NCBI GenBank assembly: GCA_013288145.1 | Contig: JABDCJ010000070.1 | Span: forward strand, 1 to 11,334 | DNA: 11,334 nucleotides | Direction of reading: 5' to 3' | DNA from: Nitrososphaerota archaeon | GTDB lineage: Archaea; Thermoproteota; Nitrososphaeria; Nitrososphaerales; CADDZS01 | Shown: positions 6,640-11,334 of the stretch, in pieces | Numbering within the stretch: the stretch's first letter is position 1 | Layout of the letters: each line of letters opens with the position of its first letter | The notes under the pieces: generated by a model | What the model saw: only the letters and a program-made list of their open reading frames with translations | Database searches by the model: none | Told to the model about the DNA's origin: nothing | Position numbers and translations under genes: made by a program

Positions 6640-6897
6640 ATTCTTTGGTGGGTGGTTTTTCTTCTACAGGCTGTCTCTGCTGCTTGATTCTACTTGTTCC
6701 ACTCCGCTACTAACGAGGGAGACTTGATCCTCGATCTGATGTGCGTCGGAGGTACTACGCTTGCAGCAGATAGGATCAAAAGGAAGACGCATTTATCTGG
6801 GGTATCAGAGCGTGCCCGGGATTCCATTTTCGGGACCGGCCCATGCGAAGACCATATTCTTCTCGATTCCTTGTTGATCCTTCACCAGGAAAAGTAA
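6640..6897 (+). pseudogene. Fragment of an N4/N6 DNA methyltransferase (SAM-binding motif)
   Basis: From 6694 the frame reads LFHSATNEGDLILDLMCVGGTTLAADRIKRKTHLSGVSERARDSI. This matches the C-terminal part of DNA-methylase (N-4/N-6) proteins, where NEGDLVLDPFxGxGTTxxAA is motif I, the S-adenosylmethionine-binding loop. The loop is degraded (LMCVGGTT, one residue short before the AAD helix), the catalytic (D/N/S)PP(Y/F) motif is absent, and the upstream part is out of frame (LSLLLDS from about 6669 looks like the preceding helix). The 3' end overlaps the convergent regulator gene by 16 bases. It is a relic of a restriction-modification or orphan methylase gene. Confidence 0.55.
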
Positions 6898-7244
6898 AAA
6901 TTTCGTCTCCGAAGTTCGGAAGAAAATTCCTGCATCCGTGCCCGTAGCAATTTTGATGTGTGCAAGAGTTCACGGTCTGTCAATTTACGCAGCTCCTCTG
7001 GCGTCATCACCCGCGGAGACACTATAACTTCCCTTGCGATTGGAATTTCCATGAACTGGTCAATCTTCATCCCACCGGACTGTTCCAGCGCCCTTGTCCT
7101 TGCCGCGAACTCTGACAGTACTTGCCGCACTAGTTCCGTTACGGTACAGTTCTGATCCCTTGCTCGCTGGGTCAGATAATCCAGCAGTGGGAGATCCGAA
7201 TTTCGAAAGTTAACCGCGAGCGTAGCGCGCGCCAGGGTGGTCAA
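6882..7244 (-). CDS. Ribbon-helix-helix-like DNA-binding regulator, about 120 aa
   Basis: The segment ATLAVNFRNSDLPLLDYLTQRARDQNCTVTELVRQVLSEFAAR has the b-strand, helix, turn, helix layout of ribbon-helix-helix (CopG/MetJ fold) proteins, which bind DNA as dimers. The C-terminal half is charged and helical (TPEELRKLTDRELLHTSKLLRARMQEFSSELRRR), suitable for oligomerisation. The frame can open at TTG 7265, but a strong GGAGGTTGAT (7254-7263) lies just inside it and precedes TTG 7244 (codon 8) by 9 bases, so I chose 7244. No ATG is available near the start. It follows the winged-helix gene on the same strand. It may be an antitoxin or an element-borne regulator; no toxin gene adjoins it. Confidence 0.6.
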   Translation of the reverse strand: MTTLARATLAVNFRNSDLPLLDYLTQRARDQNCTVTELVRQVLSEFAARTRALEQSGGMKIDQFMEIPIAREVIVSPRVMTPEELRKLTDRELLHTSKLLRARMQEFSSELRRRNFYFSW

Positions 7245-7253
7245 TCTCTGGAA

Positions 7254-7263
7254 ATCAACCTCC
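7254..7263 (-). promoter_or_regulatory. Ribosome binding site deciding the start of the ribbon-helix-helix gene
   Basis: GGAGGTTGAT on the minus strand is close to the full archaeal Shine-Dalgarno complement and lies 9 bases before TTG 7244. The upstream TTG at 7265 has no such motif. Confidence 0.5.
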
Positions 7264-7290
7264 AATCAGTTGATCCGATGCGATGCAGTG

Positions 7291-7305
7291 GTGCGCGCAC
7301 GCACA
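7291..7305. repeat. Alternating purine-pyrimidine tract in the gap between two minus-strand genes
   Basis: GTGCGCGCACGCACA alternates strictly for 15 bases and contains the palindrome GTGCGCGCAC. It sits 47 bases upstream of the ribbon-helix-helix start. A similar but distinct tract lies at 10970-10989. It may be a regulator site or a chance GC-rich stretch. Confidence 0.3.
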
Positions 7306-7338
7306 GCAAAAATTCCGGTGAAAGGGCATTGGCACATG

Positions 7339-7788
7339 TCATTGAACTCTCTCTTCAACGACTTCGGCTTCGGCAATCTCGATGAGAGCTGCGCGGGTGG
7401 TAAATTTTGGAGTCCATGATTGCCCGTCGCGGATAGCCCTGTCTCTACCAAGTGGCGCAAGCTTCCACCAGCCTTGCTGGCACTCTCCCCCTATAGGGAA
7501 TAATTGTCTCTTCAAGATCAAATCTTTACGTGCGAATTTAATCGTCGTGTCAAAAATCGATTTCCTCGAGTGTGGATAAACTCCCCTGAAATCCTGTGAT
7601 TTCAATGCCTCGCCGTACCATGTGCTGCCCCGGAGTTCTCGCAAAACATCCGAGGTGCGCATCTTCCCATCCTCCGCTATGGACAAGACCAGCAATACCG
7701 GGATCTGTGGATTGCTTGGGACTGGACAGCGGACGATAACCTGCCGGAAAAGTTTCACGGCAGGCCGCCGTCTCGTTGTTTGATTCAT
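7339..7788 (-). CDS. Winged-helix protein resembling an Mrr-type N-terminal domain, 149 aa
   Basis: Residues 24-116 (numbered from the ATG at 7788) read as a winged helix: PQIPVLLVLSIAEDGKMRTSDVLREL, then SIFDTTIKFARKDLILKRQLFPIG, ending GWWKLAPLGRDRAI. The order of helix pair, R/K-rich helix and WxL..xG wing resembles the Mrr N-terminal domain of restriction-type proteins. No nuclease domain follows, so it may be a stand-alone regulator or a remnant. AAGGGGT lies 7 bases before the ATG. An upstream TTG at 7830 would add 14 residues, and before it the frame still encodes ARNKEKGRPRKVPRNE directly after a stop, so the true N-terminus may once have been longer. Confidence 0.55.
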   Translation of the reverse strand: MNQTTRRRPAVKLFRQVIVRCPVPSNPQIPVLLVLSIAEDGKMRTSDVLRELRGSTWYGEALKSQDFRGVYPHSRKSIFDTTIKFARKDLILKRQLFPIGGECQQGWWKLAPLGRDRAIRDGQSWTPKFTTRAALIEIAEAEVVEERVQ

Positions 7789-8179
7789 CCCCGCTACCCC
7801 TTTCAGTTCTTGCTCCACGACTGCCGACAATTCGTTACGCGGAACCTTTCTCGGCCTACCCTTCTCCTTGTTCCGCGCTCAATTTCCTCTATCGCTATTG
7901 ACCATCCGATGGGCATGAGTCGCGGAAACACGCGAGTTCAGCTATTTATCACGTGTCCTCCAGAAGGAACGACTTATTTCAGTTGGGAAGGAATGCTCTG
8001 AACCGAGGAACAAATGTCGAAGCATTTACTTTTTTGCAAATCGTTCCCACTTTTCCCTCGTCTTCGTAGTTGTTACGCGTCTCTCGTTAGATAGGTATGT
8101 CTCTCTGTGGCGCGACCTTGTTCAAGAGCACGTCGTGATGCACACAAGCCCTGTTGGGAACAAAACTGCGGGAAGTGAC

Positions 8180-8263
8180 ATGTCAGTTTTCAACGTATCA
8201 TGCCCCAATTGTTCCAATGCGATTTCATCATCTCCTTGTTCAACTCTAAACTTGCCCAACTAA
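8180..8263 (+). CDS. Possible micro-ORF with a CPNC zinc knuckle, 27 aa
   Basis: The ATG at 8180 is preceded by GGAAGTGA, one mismatch from the archaeal Shine-Dalgarno, with a single base between. The peptide contains CPNC (C8, C11) and a third cysteine at C20 before ending at TAA. CPxC is typical of the first knuckle of archaeal zinc ribbons. It may be a truncated zinc-ribbon gene or a real microprotein, and chance is also possible at this length. Confidence 0.25.
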   Translation: MSVFNVSCPNCSNAISSSPCSTLNLPN

Positions 8264-8603
8264 ATGACGTGAGTCGGTATCGCAACGACTTACTCATCCT
8301 TCACGAGATCGACAATTGACTTAGAGATGTTAGCAAGGAAGAAAATTTCAATCGATTTGGAAAAAGTGCTTTTTGAGGAATTATCATTGCAAGTGTTTCC
8401 CGATCATTTAGGTAGAGAGAACATATTTGGGGCGTTTTTATTTCAAGTCTTCCTCAAAATTTCATATTCGAAGTTTGGAAAAAGTTATCTGCACCATTCT
8501 GACTTTACTATGCAATGATCTACAAATGAAGACAGATAGCATGAATTTAGCGCAAGAATGCTCAATTAGCTGCATTGCGCCGACAATGAGACTGCAGTTA
8601 GTA

Positions 8604-8621
8604 GCAAACGCCGACGTTTGC
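8604..8621. promoter_or_regulatory. Perfect inverted repeat upstream of the coiled-coil gene
   Basis: GCAAACG, 4-base centre CCGA, then CGTTTGC: a perfect 7-base dyad 36-53 bases before the ATG at 8657. Position and symmetry suit an operator for a dimeric DNA-binding protein, perhaps the product of the gene itself, or a partition site. CAATATAG at 8626-8632 could be a weak TATA element beside it. Confidence 0.35.
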
Positions 8622-8636
8622 ATGCCAATATAGCCT

Positions 8637-8645
8637 GAGGGAGGT
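8637..8645 (+). promoter_or_regulatory. Strong ribosome binding site for the coiled-coil protein
   Basis: GAGGGAGGT ends 11 bases before the ATG at 8657 and fixes that start. The gene therefore has a leader, unlike those at 1035 and 1409. Confidence 0.5.
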
Positions 8646-8656
8646 CTCTAGCGAAA

Positions 8657-9841
8657 ATGGGCAGATACACTCCAGAATTTATTCGACAGGTGAAAGAAGA
8701 ATACGCCAAGAATCCCAGTTATTCGGTCGTGGCACAAATCTTCCAGAAGAAAGGCTACGATCTAGATCCGCGAACGGTGAAAAAGTTCGTGGCCGATTCC
8801 GCTTTTGCGCCCCCTTCCAAATTAGATGTCGCGGCGGAGAAAAAGTCTCGACCAGAAACTCCAGTCGAGAAAATTGCTCCGACCCTCGGAAAGTTAACCG
8901 ACGGGGAGAAGACTGTTCGAGCGCTTGAGATGTTCCGAGCCAATGAATCTCTCGTGGAGGTCGCCATCACTCTAAAACTCGATCCCGACACAGTCATGAA
9001 ACTCCACGAATGGTATCTAAAACTTGAAGGCAAAGACGCTGTGAACCGCTTTTATGAAAAACACGGGGAAAATGTTAGGATTCTAGAGGAAAACTCCAAC
9101 TTCCGAACAGAGAATCAAGAATTGACAAAAGAGAACCAAAGACTACTCAAGGAAAAGGGCGACCTAACCTCAAAGAAAGAAACATTGGAGAAAACAAATA
9201 TTGATCTCAGCCGCGACAATGCCACTGAATTTAGTAAAAAAAAGTGGCTGCTTGACAACAACCGGCAGTTGCGGGCCTCTTACCAAACTCTGGTGCGCGA
9301 TGTCAGGAATTTGAGACGGAGGGAGGATGAACTGAAACGACGCATCGAGTTCTACACGTCGGACGTGAACATGTCGCTTGCAGACGAAACGGTAGCCCAC
9401 TGGGCGAGAGATATTATCAAAAAACAATACTTCAGCGTTCTTTCGAGCACCATGAGAGCCCTAAGTGATGAAATCGTTTCCAATCCAGCCTTCGCCCAAG
9501 AAATGGACACTTTCGTTAAAGCGCCAGAATTACGCAAGAACTTGAAACCAAACATATCCTCTGCCGTTTGGCGCTCTGCCGTTTCACTCTATTCGAAGGA
9601 GTGGAGAAAGGCCTTCCAAGAGATGTACGAAGCCCACCGGAAAAAGTTGACGCAGCGCGCATCCGCTGGTTCTCTCCGAGTTTCCAACGAACAAACTCAA
9701 AGAACGATAATGGCAACTCTATCAAAAGTTCCGCCTCGCGCTCAAGCCGCCGCGCCCTCCCACGCCATTATCGCACGCCCATCGACTCTTCCAAGCTCTC
9801 AGAGACCGGGGACGCCGCCCTATGGCTTTCGCCAGAGGTAG
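8657..9841 (+). CDS. Helix-turn-helix plus long coiled-coil protein (KfrA-like architecture), 394 aa
   Basis: Residues 5-46 (YTPEFIRQVKEEYAKNPSYS, then VVAQIFQKKGYDLDPRTVKKF) look like a transposase-type helix-turn-helix. A second helix-turn-helix-like segment follows at 82-120 (ALEMFRANESLVEVAITLKLDPDTV). Residues 136-232 are a long charged heptad-like coiled coil rich in E, N, K and L. A helical domain occupies 240-335, and the last 60 residues are a disordered Ala/Pro/Ser/Arg tail. No enzymatic motif is visible. DNA-binding head plus long coiled coil is the plan of plasmid KfrA proteins, which help partition; this is an architectural analogy, not demonstrated homology. Its stop lies 18 bases from the stop of the convergent ParB gene. 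A phage or element scaffold protein is an alternative. Confidence 0.7.
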   Translation: MGRYTPEFIRQVKEEYAKNPSYSVVAQIFQKKGYDLDPRTVKKFVADSAFAPPSKLDVAAEKKSRPETPVEKIAPTLGKLTDGEKTVRALEMFRANESLVEVAITLKLDPDTVMKLHEWYLKLEGKDAVNRFYEKHGENVRILEENSNFRTENQELTKENQRLLKEKGDLTSKKETLEKTNIDLSRDNATEFSKKKWLLDNNRQLRASYQTLVRDVRNLRRREDELKRRIEFYTSDVNMSLADETVAHWARDIIKKQYFSVLSSTMRALSDEIVSNPAFAQEMDTFVKAPELRKNLKPNISSAVWRSAVSLYSKEWRKAFQEMYEAHRKKLTQRASAGSLRVSNEQTQRTIMATLSKVPPRAQAAAPSHAIIARPSTLPSSQRPGTPPYGFRQR

Positions 9842-9859
9842 GGGATCCGGCCCCTCCTT

Positions 9860-10882
9860 TCATCTCTCGTCATTCCACGAGAACATACCGGGCCGATTCC
9901 ACTTCCGACGCACTGATCGAAACGCCCTTCCAGAAGAAAGAGCCTCGACAATGATCTTGAGCCCCTCGTGCACTTTGAGAATCTCATTTTTATTTCCAGT
10001 CACGGTGACAAAGACTCTTTCCTCGCCTCGGCACGACTCTTCTAGGACACCTTGCTCTTTCACGGAAACTATCGGCTCGGATAGAGAAAGAGTGGAAGGA
10101 TAGCTACTCTCAGGTGGAAGAGCTAGTTCTGAGGCGGCGGGGGAATTAACGGCCTCTCGCGCCGGTAAATGGGTGACATCAGAGTTCGTTTTTTCGTCTC
10201 CTGCCGCGTTCTCCAGCGATTCATCCCTACTTGACCCTCTCCTCGATCGCCGGATCGCTTTCGACGACACCCTTCCGCCCCCGGTAGTTTTGGCGCCAAA
10301 ACTTTTCTTCCAATCCTCGTACTCTACAGGATGTGTGCTCGGATCCGGTCTTATTCCCAAGAGTTCAAGCGCCACCGAAAATGAGATCCGACCTCGTTCT
10401 ACCAATTCAGACAGGAACGGTTCGTGCAAGACCCGCATGTGGTTACTAACGTAGGACTTGCTTCTATCAATGAGTGAGCCAAGCTCTGCCTCTTTGTAGC
10501 CGTAATCTCCGATCACTCGCTCGAAAAAGCGGGCCGCGTCCATAGGATTCGGATCCTCGCGCATGTAGTTCTCAGCCAGTTTTAACTCGAGAGCTTCTTT
10601 GTCGTCGAGGTCCATGACTATGCTCGGGATTGTCGAGAGACCGGCCGCTCTTGCGCCGAGATACCTTCGATGTCCCCACACCAGCTCGACCTTGTCGCTC
10701 CCGCTGATATGGCGAACGCCTATTGGCTGAAATACGCCTCTTTTTCGTATCAATTCGACAAAGTCCGCGTCGACAGTGGGATTTCCTCGCAGGGTGTCGG
10801 CGGAGATTATGATATTATCCAGCAGTATGTTTTCCATAAACTTTCTTTCGGTGCTCATTTCCTTTGTCGCCAGGATTCCCAT
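9860..10882 (-). CDS. ParB/Spo0J-family partition protein, 340 aa
   Basis: The N-terminal ParB domain shows RKRGVFQPIGVR (47-57, box I), WGHRRYLGARAAGLSTIP (69-86, the CTP-binding loop, GHRR where GERR is usual) and LAENYMREDPNPMDAARFFE (102-121). The helix-turn-helix follows at about 128-155 (YKEAELGSLIDRSKSYVSNHMRVL), then ISFSVALELLGI. Residues 195-285 are a basic, then acidic low-complexity linker, and 286-340 form a small C-terminal domain with a basic tail, probably for dimerisation. It should bind a centromere-like site and spread as a CTP clamp. ATG 10882 is used; M9 and M16 are alternatives. No ParA gene lies in the window. A chromosomal or element ParB-like regulator is also possible. 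Confidence 0.87.
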   Translation of the reverse strand: MGILATKEMSTERKFMENILLDNIIISADTLRGNPTVDADFVELIRKRGVFQPIGVRHISGSDKVELVWGHRRYLGARAAGLSTIPSIVMDLDDKEALELKLAENYMREDPNPMDAARFFERVIGDYGYKEAELGSLIDRSKSYVSNHMRVLHEPFLSELVERGRISFSVALELLGIRPDPSTHPVEYEDWKKSFGAKTTGGGRVSSKAIRRSRRGSSRDESLENAAGDEKTNSDVTHLPAREAVNSPAASELALPPESSYPSTLSLSEPIVSVKEQGVLEESCRGEERVFVTVTGNKNEILKVHEGLKIIVEALSSGRAFRSVRRKWNRPGMFSWNDER

Positions 10883-10905
10883 GCTATCAAATTGTAAGAG
10901 GCGGG

Positions 10906-10920
10906 AGAGAAATTTTCTCT
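10906..10920. promoter_or_regulatory. Dyad overlapping the likely parB promoter
   Basis: AGAGAAA-T-TTTCTCT is a perfect 7-base dyad around one base, centred 31 bases before the ParB ATG at 10882, exactly where an archaeal TATA box would lie. AAAATTT at its core (minus strand) could be a weak TATA element. A protein bound here would block transcription, so autoregulation by ParB or another dimer is plausible. Confidence 0.35.
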
Positions 10921-10969
10921 TATTAATCTATCGACAATGAGCATAATAAATCTTTGTAAAATCTTTAGG

Positions 10970-10989
10970 GCGTGCGCACACGCACGTAC
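10970..10989. repeat. 20-base alternating purine-pyrimidine tract with embedded palindrome
   Basis: Purine and pyrimidine alternate without a break for 20 bases. Inside lies CGTGCG-CACA-CGCACG (10971-10986), a perfect 6-base dyad. It sits between the divergent ParB gene and the small basic ORF, about 88 bases from the ParB start and 8 bases before the GTG at 10997. It could be a protein-binding site or a Z-DNA-prone segment. Confidence 0.4.
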
Positions 10990-10996
10990 CTGAAGA

Positions 10997-11191
10997 GTGG
11001 GGAATAAGGAAGGGAAAAGAAAACGACGCCCTAAATTTGAATACAATCTCCCTTCTCTCACTCCAGAGCAAAAACAATTTGTGAAAAAGCTGAGGTATAT
11101 CGAAAAGGTCGGTGACAAGATTTTCTTCAGGACGCGAAAATCTAGACAATCATCAAGGGGGATAGTAACCGGACTTTCCACTTCGATTTGA
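10997..11191 (+). CDS. Possible small basic protein, 64 aa
   Basis: The frame opens at GTG 10997, the only start after an in-frame TGA at 10991. The product is basic at the N-terminus (GNKEGKRKRRPK), then has TPEQKQFVKKLRYIEKVGDKIFFRTRKSRQ, which would form a helix and two strands. It resembles nothing specific. It is divergent from ParB, lacks a ribosome binding site, and TGTAAAATC at about 10955-10963 might be a distant TATA element. The minus strand is also open across it, so chance cannot be excluded. Confidence 0.35.
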   Translation: MGNKEGKRKRRPKFEYNLPSLTPEQKQFVKKLRYIEKVGDKIFFRTRKSRQSSRGIVTGLSTSI

Positions 11192-11334
11192 GGATGCCTT
11201 TCAAGGCGATTCAAAAATCATGCGCGTGTACGCGGGTCGAAGGGAAACATTCACGGTTTGAGAAGCCGAATTCCATGTACCTTAATCGTTCAGAACCGTC
11301 AGTTTCTCCTTAATCAATTAGTCAAACAATGTTA
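11192..11334. other. Noncoding end of window
   Basis: No gene is supported. GCCTT-TC-AAGGC (11196-11207) is a small perfect hairpin 5 bases after the small basic ORF, without a T run. A second strictly alternating purine-pyrimidine tract of 16 bases lies at 11219-11234. Confidence 0.4.

Larger units (their letters stand above)
7882..8656. other. Long stretch with little coding content
   Basis: Only short frames exist. A 63-codon plus-strand frame at 8327-8518 lies in AT-rich sequence, has no ribosome binding site and resembles nothing I know. The notable items are the tiny cysteine-containing ORF at 8180-8263, the inverted repeat at 8604-8621 and the strong ribosome binding site before 8657. 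In a partition-type neighbourhood this could hold a centromere or replication origin, but I see no iterated repeats that would show it. Confidence 0.4.

Noticed and set aside
6572..6706. Minus-strand start-less frame ending QPVEEKPPTKELVMDLDGG and about 18 more residues
   Set aside because: It looks protein-like, but it has no start beyond an internal ATG leaving 20 codons, and it overlaps the plus-strand methyltransferase relic. Kept only as possible debris.
8327..8518. 63-codon plus-strand frame in AT-rich sequence
   Set aside because: No ribosome binding site, no recognisable motif, and an overlapping alternative frame of similar quality at 8427-8633.
10855..11214. 119-codon minus-strand frame overlapping the parB 5' end
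   Set aside because: It crosses the parB promoter dyad and the alternating tract, and its composition is not protein-like. It is likely a shadow frame.
1..11334. CRISPR array, tandem direct repeats or insertion-sequence ends
   Set aside because: I saw no regularly spaced repeats and no transposase or terminal inverted repeats by eye. A self-alignment would settle it.

Overview
The window looks archaeal, although no single marker proves it. The two genes flanking the divergent spacer at 1036-1408 each have a TATA-like element centred 31-32 bases upstream of an ATG and no Shine-Dalgarno motif, which is the layout of short-leader or leaderless archaeal transcripts. Other genes carry GGAGG-type ribosome binding sites. 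A C/D-box-like sRNA candidate at 5756-5801 points the same way. Base composition is moderate. A mesophilic Nitrososphaeria/Thaumarchaeota-type genome is my guess; that lineage is inference, not something I can show.

Left part (1-5560), metabolic. A minus-strand pair encodes an isochorismatase-fold hydrolase, whose usual catalytic cysteine is replaced by glycine, and a small zinc-ribbon protein 9 bases downstream. Divergent from it is a tightly packed operon for a cytoplasmic molybdenum hydroxylase of the xanthine dehydrogenase family: a 2Fe-2S subunit, a molybdopterin subunit, and an FAD subunit with a cysteine-rich insertion expected to hold a [4Fe-4S] cluster. A plausible reading is that the hydroxylase attacks a heterocycle or an aldehyde and the isochorismatase-like enzyme handles a downstream or unrelated intermediate. 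The substrate cannot be read from the sequence. A small helical protein of unknown function converges on the operon.

Middle part (5561-8656), decaying and accessory. It holds a stretch with two RNA candidates, a 5'-truncated and twice frameshifted ornithine cyclodeaminase pseudogene, a fragment of a DNA methyltransferase, a ribbon-helix-helix-like regulator, a winged-helix protein resembling the N-terminal domain of Mrr-type proteins, and about 775 bases with almost no convincing coding content apart from a tiny zinc-ribbon-like ORF.

Right part (8657-11334), partition-like. A protein with two N-terminal helix-turn-helix segments and a long coiled coil (KfrA-like architecture) is convergent with a ParB/Spo0J-family protein carrying recognisable CTP-binding and helix-turn-helix motifs. 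Inverted repeats lie in the upstream regions of both genes, and a 20-base alternating purine-pyrimidine palindrome lies just beyond the ParB promoter, before a possible small basic protein. No ParA is present. With the pseudogenes and regulators, this suggests an integrated plasmid or other mobile element, or its remains. The ParB/coiled-coil pair is the best candidate here for an undescribed system.
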